Source of the DNA: Dermanyssus gallinae
Lineage: Eukaryota > Arthropoda > Arachnida > Mesostigmata > Dermanyssidae
Direction of reading: 5' to 3'
NCBI GenBank assembly: GCA_003439945.1
Contig: QVRM01001260.1
Span: forward strand, 676,501-740,500
Length of the DNA: 64,000 nucleotides
Shown piece by piece: positions 23,880-34,197 of the stretch. The position numbers and the translations under genes were made by a program. Each line of letters opens with the position of its first letter. Position 1 is the stretch's first letter. The notes beneath the pieces were generated by a model, which was not told the DNA's origin, searched no databases, and was given only the letters and a program-made list of their open reading frames with translations.

Positions 23880-25665
23880 GTTCAAGTATCAATGTCTACG
23901 TTTCCGAAAATAAGGCTGGCCCGAGCCACTCGGACGACGCCTGCAGGCGGACCACCTATTTAGCCTCGGGCCGGGAACGGGAAGCCTAACCTCCGCTCCT
24001 CGGTACAACAGGGTTACTTGCACGCACTGCCAAAAGAGCTTTACAAGCCGGGGAACCAAACGGCACATGACGGCAACACACTCGGATAACGAACACTCAC
24101 TCTCACCCTTTGCCAGCAATCACGTCGACGACATCATCTGCGCGGCAAACTCGTTGACTACACCAAGACATACAAACGACTTGACATCATTTATAAAACC
24201 GCCCGGCCCAGGTGGCCTTGGCCAGCACCCTTTCTCTTGTGCACCATAACAACGACGCGCACAGCTGGGCCAACTTACTGATGTTCGCGCACACAGTTAG
24301 TTCTCAGAGCCCCATCTCGAAAAAAAAGAACAATCTTGACTGGACCACATGCCTGAGAGACAGAATCGAGGAACACAGATCAGGCTGTAGTTGCTCCAAT
24401 CCAAATCGGTCCCGAGGGCGCATCGCAACAAGCGACTTACCGAGGACGAAGTTGTCACCATACAAGCAACTAGGTTCTAGGCGAAGGCGACACTGGATGC
24501 GTCAAACTAAGAGCAGATCTTGAAAGTGCTGCGGAAAAAAACTAAAAAGTGCACCCAACAATTTCGTCGTTGCCAAACTCGACTTTAAGAACCAGGTCCG
24601 TCGTGACCACATATTGAACCCAGTACTAGTCGAGTTGGCGGAGGCGGCTTTTCTGGTTGACCAAACCTAAAGATCCAGATCGGAACTCTCACGTGGTGAT
24701 AGAATTATTTTTTTCGGCGTGCAGCAAGGCGACTCCCTTTGTTTGCATCTGCTTGTCCATTAAAGGATTGGTCGATTCTAGCTAGCGTCCCTTTAACCTC
24801 TGGTACCAAGGGGGAGATGCATCTGTGGTACAAGCAGACATCAAGAAAGTTGTTGACTTTGGATTAAAGGCTTGAGCTCAACTCCCAGAAGTGGAAACTT
24901 ATTTACAAGAACCAGCTTTACCTATTCGCTTTCAAGGCACTCCTTCCCAGGTGCAATTTCGTCGAGGCAGCAACCATGACGCTCCTGGGATCCCCTGTGG
25001 GCTCGGCCGCCGTTTGTCCGGAACTAACAGGTAGGATACGAGAACCTCCGCTCTCGTCTAACCCGGCTAACCCTGCTCAGTCCCCACAAAGCGTATCACC
25101 TATTAAAATCAATCTTGGTTTCAGCAAGAATCGACTTTATTTTCCGCAGCACGGACGTAAGAGCGAACAAGGATCTGCTGTGGGACTTGGACAAAAACTT
25201 AAGGAGCAGCCACAGCGGCCTCCTTATTCTAAATATAGCCGACAACAACTGGGCTCAAGCCACTCTCTCTCTTAGACTCGAAGGTCTGGGAATCCTCTCT
25301 ACGTGCCAGCTAGCTGTCACGTTAAGTCTTTACACGCCTCAAAAGATACAGTCCGGCATATCGCTGCATACAGCCCTGCAGACTCTCTAGAACGCCAGAG
25401 AGGTTGCGGATACGAAATTCGAGAACCTTGCAGGACATCTCCCAGAGGCAAACAAACATCTGCCGAGGTCCTTCGACGACCTTATCGTCTGCGTGAAGTA
25501 CCAGCGCGTACTCTCCGACGCACTAACCGCGGCAAACAAAGCCTGATTGCGTGCGGTCGTCAGAAAGAAGCCAGCAAATGGCTTTAAGCCATCCTCCCTA
25601 ACCCTTGGCACTTTACTTGATCACGAAAGCTTTCGCGTCTCTGTGTCTGCCTGGCCAGGGGCGCG
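23880..25665 (+). pseudogene. RLE element, third subfamily: C2H2 finger to RT-nuclease linker, decayed
   Basis: The plus-strand remnant begins with a C2H2 finger CTHCQKSFTSRGTKRHMTATH at about 24029-24092, equivalent to the ORF2 finger at 17.7 kb. After decayed sequence, the RT C-terminal marker EAATMTLLGSPVG is read at about 24968-25005. Two frames of the linker follow, including ATLSLRLEGLGILSTCQLA (compare TSMDGLGLPSARSLA at 28.8 kb). DALTAANKA*LRAVV and SLTLGTLLDHESFRVSVSAW are at about 25520-25650. The palm motifs are not readable. It breaks off in the middle of the LGLRLG region, where LINE A sequence starts at about 25670. Confidence 0.75.
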
Positions 25666-25925
25666 TCCCGCGGCGGCAACGTACAACGTACTTGTCTAGG
25701 CAGCTAGATCTGCGTGTATTAACGCGCAAATTGAGGCTTCTGAGATCAACTTCTGACATTGAACAAAGCAACCACGCTTTGGGGGCCACTGTCAAAGCGG
25801 CTGTAGTCAAGAAGAAGTACAGAAAAAGACGGGCGCGGCCCTGGTTTACACAGGCCTGCTACCTAAAACGTCGGGAAGTGTTGGAGCTCCTGCGCCGAGC
25901 ACGGGCTTTGCACCCCGACCCCTAG
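25605..25925 (+). pseudogene. LINE A pre-RT linker
   Basis: The second half of this 106-codon frame reads VKAAVVKKKYRKRRARPWFTQACYLKRREVLELLRRARALHPDP, the basic W-(F/W)-x4-C-x3-R segment usual between endonuclease and RT in APE-type LINEs. The first half is RLE-derived or junction sequence. After a stop at about 25925 the same protein continues as HRALYG.HRATYKKLLAENKRRYDEEEEFRMLQ. Confidence 0.7.
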
Positions 25926-26027
25926 ATAGTTGCTGATCATAGGGCGCTTTATGGCTGACATAGAGCAACCTACAAGAAACTGCTCGCGGAGAATAAGCGG
26001 CGGTATGATGAGGAGGAGGAGTTTCGC

Positions 26028-26303
26028 ATGCTTCAGAGAGCAGAGCGCGAACCCCATGTCTACAGCAAGGGCAAAGGCATGCACAGCATGACAAAGGAGC
26101 AGTTGCGGCAGCACTTTAGTGCTCTTCTGCTCGATGCAAACGCCCCCGCGCCTAACCCAGTTATTGAGCAACCGCTCACTCTGGAGCAACACTGCATGAA
26201 TTCGACGTTTACGGTGGAAGAAGTGGTGCAGATCTTGCGCGGGTTGCCCAAGAGGAAGAGTAGTGGTCCTGATGGGATCTATTACGAACACCCGATGTTT
26301 TAG
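26028..26303 (+). pseudogene. LINE A: start of reverse transcriptase domain
   Basis: A 91-codon frame with EQLRQHFSALL, MNSTFTVEEVVQILRGLPKRKSSGPDGIYYEH. The KSSGPDGI motif is the first conserved RT block. A frameshift at about 26300 separates it from the next block, which includes P.VWHEARLTLLFKGKYGD in another frame at about 26360-26410. Confidence 0.85.
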
Positions 26304-26413
26304 CAGGGGAGCTGTGTAATCTGTTTAATCAGATACTCAGCGGGGGACACATACCCCAGGTTTGGCACGAGGCCAGGCTTACTCTGCTATTCAAGGGCAA
26401 ATACGGTGACAAC

Positions 26414-26794
26414 GTGGACGATCCAAATCTCTACCGGGGTATCGCGTCGGAACGCACTCTTAAGAAAATCTTCGCCAAGTTGATTATCTCGAGGGTGTTT
26501 CCAACTGTGGAGAAGCCCCTAGCTCCGGAGCAATTCGGATTCAGGAAGGGTCGAGGTACACAGGACGCGATCCACGTACTCCAGTCGGAAGTTGAGCGGG
26601 TGTTGGCTGTGCCCGGGGGCCACTTGTACGCCGTCTTTATTGATTGTGTCAAGGCCTTCGACAAAGCTCCCCGTCAATTACTAGTTGATTCATTTCGACA
26701 TGCTGGGGTGGGTGGTTCTTTTCTACGAGTGCTCTCCAGCTTCTTTGCTGAAGACCGCCTTGAAGTAAACATAAGGGGCGAAGACACCTTGTAG
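26414..26794 (+). pseudogene. LINE A: RT fingers and palm
   Basis: This 126-codon frame has YRGIASERTLKKIFAKLI, QFGFRKGRGTQDAIHVLQ and YAVFIDCVKAFDKAPRQLL (motif A with a catalytic Asp), up to RLEVNIRGEDTL. A TAG stop at 26792 interrupts it. The frame then resumes with RQNVGTPQGDPLSCLAFSLL (motif B) leading into the frame at 26852. One point mutation therefore accounts for the break. Confidence 0.88.
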
Positions 26795-26851
26795 CTGAGG
26801 CAAAACGTAGGGACCCCTCAAGGGGACCCTCTCAGTTGCCTAGCCTTCTCT

Positions 26852-28084
26852 TTGCTCATTGCAGACCTAGCCCGCCACGTGCGGAAGGAGTTTAGAAACG
26901 CCGTCGTCGTTATGTACGCGGATGACATAGGAGTGGCCCACCGGGACCGCGGTGCCATTCGTCGTATTGTCGGCAACGTAGAAGGTTACCTCCACCGTAA
27001 GGGCCTACAAATAAATTCGCGGAAGACGAAAGCCATTAAGTTTCGCCGTGGGGGTCGATTGGCTGCAGCAGACGTAATACCCTGCTGTGGCCAACTGCTG
27101 GAAATTGTCAACTCCTTCCCGTATTTGGGTCTGAGACTGCACTATACGGGAACGACCTTTACCAAGCACATCGGCGACAGGTGTCGGGCGGCTATTGCCT
27201 CTATTCACACAGAGGTGAGAGATATTCGACGACTGTCTCTGAGTGCTGCATTGCGTCTTTTTGAGCCTAAGATTGTGCCAATGTTGAGCTACAGCCTTGG
27301 CAGGGTGTGGGGCCATCTTTCCGCGGCAAATTTTGCGCAGCTAGAAAGATGCTTCACAATATATATGAAGCGCGTTCTTTGCTTGCCGCGGACGACTGTA
27401 TCCTCCGCGCCAACACTCCCGTCGCAGCCGAGACAGCCGCTGGTCGACAGGCTCAGCATTGCGATCCAACAATCAAGGGTGATGCGCGTGGTTCCCCGGG
27501 CGGTGAGGCCTTTGGTTGCCGAGCTCCTATGCGACGTCCTCGACCTTGTGGCGGCCAACAACGACCTCCCCTCGTGGGAGTCGCTCCTGTCATTCGCTTA
27601 TGTGGTACTTCAACTGCCACTTCGCACCTTGTCGTCAATCTCTTTGGCAGCGACTGTCCGATCGAACCTCCGTGCATTTCGCGATGGCTGGCGTTTTGAG
27701 TATCGCGTAGGAGGTATTAGAAGAGCCAGAACGGACCCGTGCGACTCGCCTGAGGACTCGGCACGCCGCGTTTCGAGCAAGCTATCTGAGGGAGACGTTT
27801 CCGGGGCGGCCCGACTATTATGCTCTACCGACTCATTTGCCTCGGGGGACGGAGTCCTAGCTTCGCTTGCCACCAAGCACCCACCTGCTCCGCCGCACTT
27901 GGCTTTTCCTGCCCCTCCTGACTCGATGTCGCAACATCAAACCTCAGTCGATGACGTCTTGGGAGCTGTAGCCGGCTTTCCGGCCAGTTCGTCCGCTGGT
28001 CCTGACGCAATGCATTCAACACCATCCGTAGGGATCACCTCCTTCGTGCGGTTCGGGATACAGTCCCGGAACTCTTCACCTTAG
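26852..28084 (+). pseudogene. Chimeric frame: LINE A palm/thumb fused to RLE pre-RT domain
   Basis: This is a single 410-codon open frame. Residues 1 to about 181 are LINE A RT, with VVVMYADDIG (catalytic box), GLQINSRKTKAIKFRRGG, FPYLGLRLHYTGTTFTKHI, LFEPKIVPMLSYSLGRVWGH and MKRVLCLPRT. At 27394 it passes without a stop into RLE sequence: a LSIAIQQSRVMRVVPRAVRPLVAELL pre-RT domain, homologous to the minus-strand frames at 15.4-17.7 kb, and then AGFPASSSAGPDAMHS, the first RT block of the RLE. The fusion is a by-product of insertion, with no sign that the chimeric protein is used. Confidence 0.85.
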
Positions 28085-28431
28085 TAGAACACGCGTACAA
28101 AGAGCCATCCGTCCTGTTGTTTGGCGCCGAGACGTTATTTTCGGCATCGGGCATACAGCAGGGGGACCCCTTGGGACCGGCCCCATTCAGCCTGGGGATA
28201 CGTGAGCTGGTTAACTCCGTTCAAGTGCCATTCAACGCTTGGTACCTAGACGATGGCACACTTGGTGGACCGATGGTGGACTTGCTCGATGAGGTGCGCA
28301 GAGTGCGTCCTTGCTTTCGAGGCAGTCAGTGGTCTGGTGCTGAACACGGCCAAATGCGAGGTGTTCGCTCCGGGGACAGACCCAGACGATCCCTCATTGA
28401 GGGCCTTGCTCGAGCTGCTACCGGGGTGTAG
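28012..28431 (+). pseudogene. RLE reverse transcriptase: motifs A to C
   Basis: The frame reads NAFNTIRRDHLLRAVRDTV just after the deletion junction. FGAETLFSASGIQQGDPLGPAPFSLGIRELV (motif B) and NAWYLDDGTLGG (motif C with YLDD) follow. The QQGDPLGP and YLDDGTLGG forms are characteristic of this RT group in the window and differ from the PQGS/YADD forms of R1-like and LINE A elements. At about 28300 a frameshift passes coding to the frame of 28253-29773 (AFEAVSGLVLNTAKCEV). Confidence 0.85.
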
Positions 28432-29773
28432 AGTCGTGGCTGACCACGAAATAAACCTTCTTGGCGCACCGGTTCTGCCCTCTGCGCTGCCGGGACAACT
28501 CGACCCCTTGATGGACAGATTGTGGGCGATGCAGGAACGTCTACCGCTTGTTGGAGCCCACCAGGGACTCTACCTGCTTCGCTCGTCGTTCTCCGCTTGC
28601 CGCATCGTACATTTTTTACGGTCCATAGACTGCTCAGGCGATTTGAACCATCTTCTCCAACCATTCGACGACCAGGTGGTGGAGGCCCTACAGACAGTGC
28701 TGAGTCGAAACTTACGACTACGAGAGGTGCGCCAGGCGGCCCTGCCCACGTCCATGGACGGCCTTGGTCTCCCCTCAGCTCGATCCTTGGCGGGCCCGGC
28801 CGTGGCTGCCTCGATGCATGCTACGTCGGATAATGTCCAGCGCCTGCTCCCGCCGGCGGCTCAGGCAATGTTCGAGGCGGCTCGTGACGATATAGCGACC
28901 GGACTTCAAGCTTCATCGCCTGGTCCCGATAGACTAGCCTGCCAGAGGGCCTGGGCCGAGAAGGCTCACGAAGCTTCGCTTAGTTCGCTGCTTGAAGCAT
29001 GCAGGGATGACCAGGACAAGGCACGCCTTTTAGCTGTCGCTCGCCCAGGAGCAAGCGACTGGTTGCATGCACTACCCGCTGACTCACTGGGTACCCGCCT
29101 TGATGACCAATCCACCCGGATATGCGTTGGCCTTAGATTGGGGGCTGATTTGGTTGAGCCACACAGATGCTCTTGTGGCGAGCCCGTTGGGCGACTCGCC
29201 AGACACGGCCTGTCTTGCGCTCACGCAGCGGGCCGGCGCCCAAGACACACTGCCCTCAATGAAATGCTTGCAAGATCGCTGCAAAGAGCGGGGATTCCGT
29301 GCGTCTTGGAACCACCTGGGCTTTCAAGAGACGACGGTAAGCGCCCCGACGGTATGACTTTGATACCCTTCTATAAGAGTCGTTCCCTGGTGTGGGATGC
29401 GACGGTGACCGACTCTCTGACCCCTTCCCTTGTCGGTCCCGGCGCGTCCCGCCCGGGGACTGCCGTTACGCGAGCTGAGACCTCAAAGATGAGAAAGTAT
29501 GCGGACCTAAGTCGGGCGCACCACTTTTCGCCATTCGCGTTCGAGACGATGGGTGGCCCTGGGCCCCTCACGGTAACATTGATCTCTCGGGTTGGCGACG
29601 CATTACGGCAGGCGACAATGGACAAGAGGGCGCACGCCTTCTTCTCCCAGCGACTGTCCCTGGAGATCCAAAGAGGTAACGCGACCTCAGTGCTCGGAAC
29701 TATGAGAGACTGGATGGACCCGGACCTTCGTGCCAGGGGGCGGGCAGGACTTCCTCACGGGCATGAGCGATAG
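28253..29773 (+). CDS. RLE ORF2 C-terminal half: RT thumb, CCHC knuckle and PD...D nuclease
   Basis: This 506-codon frame is the best-preserved C-terminal half of the family. From about residue 20 it continues the RT (LNTAKCEVF, INLLGAPVLP, AHQGLYLLRSSF). An alpha-helical linker follows, with SMDGLGLPSARSLAGPAVAASMHA and WLHALPADSLGTRLDDQ. A zinc knuckle has C306, C308, H318 and C322. The nuclease then shows RH at 331-332, LEP at 352-354, KRPDG with D366, and WDATVTD with D382. CCHC followed by RH(D/N) and PD-x12-14-D is the established signature of the restriction-like endonuclease of R2-class retrotransposons; here the spacing is PD-x15-D. The protein ends with QRLSLEIQRGNATS. The first ~19 residues are out of frame with the RT. 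Confidence 0.85.
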   Translation: MAHLVDRWWTCSMRCAECVLAFEAVSGLVLNTAKCEVFAPGTDPDDPSLRALLELLPGCRVVADHEINLLGAPVLPSALPGQLDPLMDRLWAMQERLPLVGAHQGLYLLRSSFSACRIVHFLRSIDCSGDLNHLLQPFDDQVVEALQTVLSRNLRLREVRQAALPTSMDGLGLPSARSLAGPAVAASMHATSDNVQRLLPPAAQAMFEAARDDIATGLQASSPGPDRLACQRAWAEKAHEASLSSLLEACRDDQDKARLLAVARPGASDWLHALPADSLGTRLDDQSTRICVGLRLGADLVEPHRCSCGEPVGRLARHGLSCAHAAGRRPRHTALNEMLARSLQRAGIPCVLEPPGLSRDDGKRPDGMTLIPFYKSRSLVWDATVTDSLTPSLVGPGASRPGTAVTRAETSKMRKYADLSRAHHFSPFAFETMGGPGPLTVTLISRVGDALRQATMDKRAHAFFSQRLSLEIQRGNATSVLGTMRDWMDPDLRARGRAGLPHGHER

Positions 29774-29860
29774 AGCGACTACGGCGCGCAGAAGGAGCAA
29801 CTAGGTCGACGAGCAGCAACGCCGTGAAGCATTTCATATATTCTTCTAAATTATAATGAA

Positions 29861-29864
<4 letters not shown>

Positions 29865-29895
<31 letters not shown>
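29865..29895. repeat. (TA)n array at the RLE 3' end
   Basis: The array follows ATGAAATAAATA at the end of the RLE 3' UTR. Because the host LINE A copy has no TA run at this point elsewhere, this array came in with the RLE or expanded after its insertion. Confidence 0.9.
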
Positions 29896-29899
<4 letters not shown>

Positions 29900-29925
29900 A
29901 TGAGTTCACGAGCGAGTTTAAAAAA

Positions 29926-30316
29926 AAGGAATCGCTTTGTGTATCTGCTAGCGGGTTGCGGACCGGCAGTGGAAACAATCAGAGTTAGGCTTAAGTCACC
30001 TATTACAATGCCACTTCAACAATTTTTGTTGGAGTGGCAGGGAAAAGTGACCGAGGCCTCGGCTGAGGTAGCGCAGTTAGATGTGTACCCCACCAGGGAG
30101 CTTTGGGAGGGAATGGCATGCACTAGCCGGCACGTGTACACAAGGTACATTGTACATGGCTATCATCACTTGGTGTGTTCGACTCAAGGATTTCACCAAG
30201 TTGGCGATCAATGTCGTTGCCGGTTCTGCTCGCAGGTATGTGCTAAATACCACGCAGCGAGCTGCCAGTCGCATCGGCGGTCTTTGCACTTTCTTGCCCG
30301 GTGGGACGGTCGCTAA
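29926..30316 (+). pseudogene. LINE A C-terminal Cys/His domain (subfamily 1)
   Basis: The open frame (ATG at 29900, in junction sequence) reads NRFVYLLAGCGPAVETIRVR and W.GKVTEASAEVAQLDVY. It continues with TSRHVYTRYIVHGYHHLVC, GFHQVGDQCRCRFC and CAKYHAASC. It is a near-identical duplicate of 35400-35713. The 3' UTR to 30400 ends with GAAATAAACAATATGTATGAA, shared with the other copy, where it is followed by (TA)n. Here an RLE fragment follows instead. Confidence 0.85.
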
Positions 30317-30404
30317 AGTGTTAAAATTGTATATAATGATGATTGTATTGAAATAATGTACCATCTTGAAATGCAAAGTTATTGCGAAATAAACAATATG
30401 TATG

Positions 30405-31020
30405 AAAGCTTTCGTCTGTGCATCCGTTTGAGGCTGGCGACAAGGCTAACTGAGGAGCGCCGGTGCCCGTGCGGAGCTCAGGTAGATATATGGGGGACCC
30501 ACGGGCTCTTCTGCAGTAGACGCAGAGGATGCCAAAGCCGTCACAGCGAGGTTAATGAGATTACAACTTAGACCTTGAGATCAGCTCTAGTGCCCTGCAT
30601 CCGAGAGCCAACCGGCCTCCTGAGAAGCGACGGAAAAAGACCGGACGGTCTCACTATGATCCCCTTTGAAAGAGGAAAGGCGCTGATTTGAGGTGCGACG
30701 ATCACTGACAGGCTCGCCCCCTCGCACCTGGAGGCCAGTGCATCTGCCGCTGGCTTCGCGGCACGCAAAGCTGAACGTCAAAAGACCAACAAATAAGCCC
30801 AGCTCGCCGACGAGTTCATTTTCGTGCCACTAGTATTCGAGACACTCGGGAGACCCGACCTTGAAGCATGCTCGTTTTTTCAGAACATTGGCAGACGAAT
30901 CGAACTGACTACAGGGAAAAAAGAGCTCTGGACTTCCTACTTCATCGGCTATCTCTGGCAGTTCAGCGCGGTAATGCGGCAGCAATAATGGGCACAATGA
31001 GCGCTTCTCACATGCCCTAG
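30405..31020 (+). pseudogene. RLE element fragment: knuckle and nuclease, decayed
   Basis: The fragment begins in the linker (CIRLRLATRL) and has a zinc knuckle CPCGAQVDIWGTHGLFC, then SRHSEVNE. After a frameshift it has LLRSDGKRPDGLTMIPFERGKALI. The next residues, WDATVTD in the best copy, have become a stop and Gly (*GATITD), so the second acidic residue is lost. The C-terminal FVPLVFETLG motif and the LSWAVQRGNAAAIMGT-like end are readable near 30830 and 30970. It directly abuts the LINE A 3' end at 30400. Confidence 0.8.
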
Positions 31021-31172
31021 TGTACTTAGTTAATTACGTTTTCTGGTACCCCTAAATTACAGAATAAATATATACATGTCCAAAACAATTCACCAGTATT
31101 AATGTTATATGCATACTCAATATGTGTGAAATAAATGTAATGAAGTGACTGTATGGAAGTATGGTTTTTAAG

Positions 31173-31210
<38 letters not shown>

Positions 31211-32829
31211 CCAGCAATCACATTTGCTTCACTAAATCATAATGTATGCAAGTCGCCTTGTAATTTATAACAGCATGTGATAAGGCGAACGCGCGTATGC
31301 TTATTAGGTTCTACTTTACTGCACAGACCCAGCTCGTTCAATATAGACAGAACTATACCGCGAATATACTGCCAAGGACAAACGCTTCGTAAATTATTCA
31401 TATCTGTATCCGCGACAGCGTTTCAGTCAATGCTTCACCTGTTCAATGAGTCTCGTCGAGCCTCTACAACACGCGAAGCAGAATATGATATATCATCTAT
31501 CTTGGCAAAAGCGCTCCCCAGCTTTAGCCGCTAACTCCGTATGTTCTGCAAGTAAATCAATCAACCTGATGAATGTCTAAACTCCGATCAAGCCGTCTTA
31601 AATTGGCTTTATCTTCTTAGTGAGTAAATCCTAGAATGAAAAACAACCACGATAATCTTAGAGTTGCTTCTCGAGGTCTCGTCATTGTACAGCTTTAGAG
31701 CTCTAAAATGTGTTCGTTGTACAACGGCTTGTTCATCGTTTTCTATAAACCAATGCTTTCATCTAAGAGAATGACACGCACAGCAAGTGTACACAATTTT
31801 TCTCTAGCTTCACTCATCGAGGATAGATGCCGCCAACAAATCAAACAACCGCCTTAAGGCCACGGCAGAACTACTGTTAGCAAGTCGAAAATATAATATC
31901 TTCACTATTAATGATAAATAATATCTTCACTAAGAATCAATGTCAGAACTGCGAGTAAATGACGAAGAACAAAATCGGCTAACGTTCATCATAGGCAATG
32001 TACAAAGGGGCTCAAACTGGAAAGGAACTAGAACCATCAGAAGAAATTGGCCGTATATATATATATATATATACATAAAGTGGTACAAGGGTTTAGGAAT
32101 AAAAGAAGAAGAAGAAGAAAATAAAAACAGAAGTTAATACCTATACCATACTATTGGCGATGCTGCATAGGAGCACACTGATCTATAACTTAATTAACAA
32201 TATAACTCGAAATGACAAGTGAAAACTAAAAAAATAGATTATGGATATATATATATATATATATGGGCGTGCAGTAGTTGTTCTCTTAACCAATAAATGG
32301 TTTACGAATATACATCATAGATATCGCATTTCCAGAGTTGAGACAACGAAGTTGCTCTTTCACAACGCTGAAGGTGATATAGATCATACGGGCAGCCACA
32401 CAGTTTACATATACGCTCCGGCGAGATCTCATGAAACGTTTATCGAGCACAGATCTTCAGATGGAAGCCGTGGACGGCAAATCTGGTGATTAGATGCCGG
32501 TTCTCATAACTGCAGACTCTCCACAAATCCGACGTCATTATCTTTCGTTTCATAAAACAGCGGGTCTATGTTGGCAATTTTATTTTCCCAATCCGAGACG
32601 TGTTCTCTAAAAAAAATATTTATATTGAGACTGGACTAACGTTACATGCCATGGGCGTTCCGAAAAATGGACTGCAACTTCAACGACACACGTAAAGAAA
32701 GTGAAATGTCTGTTGCAGCACTAACCTTGACGAAGTGCAAGAAAACTGGCAATGCATCTCCGCGGAGAAAAACATTCGTCGAATTTTGCAACAAAAACCT
32801 TGCAAGTTTCAACTGGTTTATGGACTTAC
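31021..32829. other. No gene seen; three short (TA)n runs
   Basis: TA arrays lie at 31178-31207, about 32053-32073 and about 32244-32264. The duplicated phrase TAATATCTTCACTA occurs near 31897 and 31919. Open frames up to 85 codons have no recognisable domain. Confidence 0.5.
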
Positions 32830-33367
32830 TGCCATTCGTCATATTGTCGGCGACGTAAAAAGTTACCTTCACCGTAAGGGCCTACAAATAAATTCGCGGA
32901 AGACGAAAGCCATTAAGTTTCGCCGTGGGGGTCGATTGGCTGCAGCAGACGTAATACCCTGTTGTGGCCAACCGCTGGAGTTTGTCAACTCCTTCCCGTA
33001 TTTGGGTCTGAGACTGCACTATACGGGAACGACCTTTACCAAGCACATCAGCGACAGGTGTCGGGCGACTATTCACACAGAGGTGAGAGACCTTCGACGA
33101 CTGTCTCTGAGTGCCGCATTGCGTCTTTTTGAGCTTAAGATTGTGCCAATGTTGAGCTACAGCCTTGGCAGGGTGTGGGGCCATCATTTCGCGGCAAATT
33201 TTGCGCAGCTAGAAAGATGCTTCACAATAAATATGAAGCGCGCTCTTTGCTTGCCGCGGACGGCAAAGAATCGCTTTATGTACCTTGATAAGTTCGGCCT
33301 TTGCCACCACTTTGTGGATGGCCGACAGAACAGACCTATGCTTTCGGAATCCGAACTGTATTGTTGA
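32735..33367 (+). pseudogene. LINE A RT palm C-terminal part and thumb
   Basis: A 210-codon frame. LINE A homology covers about residues 33 to 185, with HRKGLQINSRKTKAIKFRRGG, FPYLGLRLHYTGTTFTKHI, LFELKIVPMLSYSLGRVWGH and MKRALCLPRTAKNRFMYL. The first ~32 residues are read from unrelated flanking DNA; the copy is 5' truncated just after the YADD box position. The last ~25 residues are read through the antisense of the inserted R1-like element. The ATG is therefore spurious. Confidence 0.85.
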
Positions 33368-34033
33368 CAATAGTTCATTTTCCTCAAAAAGATCCTCAGC
33401 CGATCCTCCATAATGGCTTCTATACCTTTGGCTAAAGTGCCTAACAGGCAGATCGGGCGGTGTGTCCCGTTGCCTTTGGGTAGTAGTACTACCTCGGCGG
33501 CCTTCCAGCTCTCTTCAGAAGCTTACCCGTACGAAAGATCTTTGTGATGATCTTCGCCACAAGTGACGAATACTCTCTGAAGAGGAATTTCACTGCTTCT
33601 GGCGGTATTCCATCTAAGCCAGGCGCCTTTCCACGCTTAGTCCTGTCTGCCGCATCTAAAATTTCGCCCGTGGTGACCTCGGGGACGTCGCCATCCGGTA
33701 AAGTCTCAAATTCTGTTCGATCGAAATGCGAGTGCTGTGGGAAAAGATTATTAATCACCCGAAGCTTCTCGTCCTCCTCCAGATGCTAACGCTTTGCTCC
33801 ACCTATCTTGCCCCTGACGATTTTGTATGGCTTGCCCCAAGGATCCGACTCTAGCTTCTTGACCAAATCGCGCGAACAAGCTTCTTTGCTTTTGCTAATC
33901 TCTCTTCGCAGGCAGCCCTTCGCCCTTTTGTACTCAATGCCCAGTTGGCGAGTTCGCTCGAAGTCCCCTTCACTTCTACGCGCGCGGGTGTAGATACTTC
34001 TGTACCGCATGCACTCTGTACAAGCCGAGGCAA
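33286..34033 (-). pseudogene. R1-like ORF2: linker and N-terminal RT, frameshifted
   Basis: Three overlapping frames together give the linker (YKRAKGCLRREISKSKEACSRDL) and ESDPWGKPYKIVRGKIGG. EVTTGEILDAADRTKRGKAPGLDGIPPEAVKF (first RT block) is next. EVVLLPKGNGTHRPICLLGTLAKGIEAIMEDRL and LLSTIQFGFRKHRSVLSAIHKV end at the insertion edge. The order and motifs match residues 85-300 of the young copy at 2163-4589. No catalytic RT residues are included because the piece ends before motif A. Confidence 0.85.
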
Positions 34034-34197
34034 TAGCGTTGTTCCATCAGAACACTGGCCTCGGTTTTATGCTAGGTCGAGCTGGAGGAGTAGATGCTTT
34101 TTGGCACGCCCTCTTCAGTAGACTGTGTAAGTCGTCTGCTGTTTCCGGCATTCCGTCGCTCTCCAGCAATCCTTCCCACGATTCCTTTAACAGTTCA

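Larger units (their letters stand above)
27395..29925 (+). mobile_element. RLE element inserted in LINE A; internal RT deletion
   Basis: This plus-strand copy lacks ORF1 and the C2H2 finger (5' truncated) and keeps the pre-RT domain. It loses most of the RT fingers by a deletion near 28008, where SSAGPDA joins NAFNTIRRDHLL in a shifted frame. It then keeps the motif B/C region, linker, zinc knuckle, nuclease and a 3' UTR ending in AATAAATA plus (TA)n (29865-29895). About 30 bases of extra sequence separate the TA run from LINE A. Confidence 0.85.
25670..30400 (+). mobile_element. LINE A copy split by an RLE insertion
   Basis: LINE A sequence runs from about 25670 to 27394 (pre-RT linker, RT, thumb) and resumes at about 29926 to 30400 (C-terminal Cys/His domain, 3' UTR). 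Between them lies an RLE element on the same strand. The break falls between LCLPRT and RFVYLLAGCGP, which are adjacent in the related copy at 33.26 kb (LCLPRTAKNRFMYL). No TSD is obvious, and a few bases of LINE A (about gcaa) appear to be missing. Confidence 0.85.

Noticed and set aside
28326..28664. Antisense frames across the RLE nuclease ORF
   Set aside because: Shadows of the GC-rich coding strand; the plus frame carries the conserved motifs.
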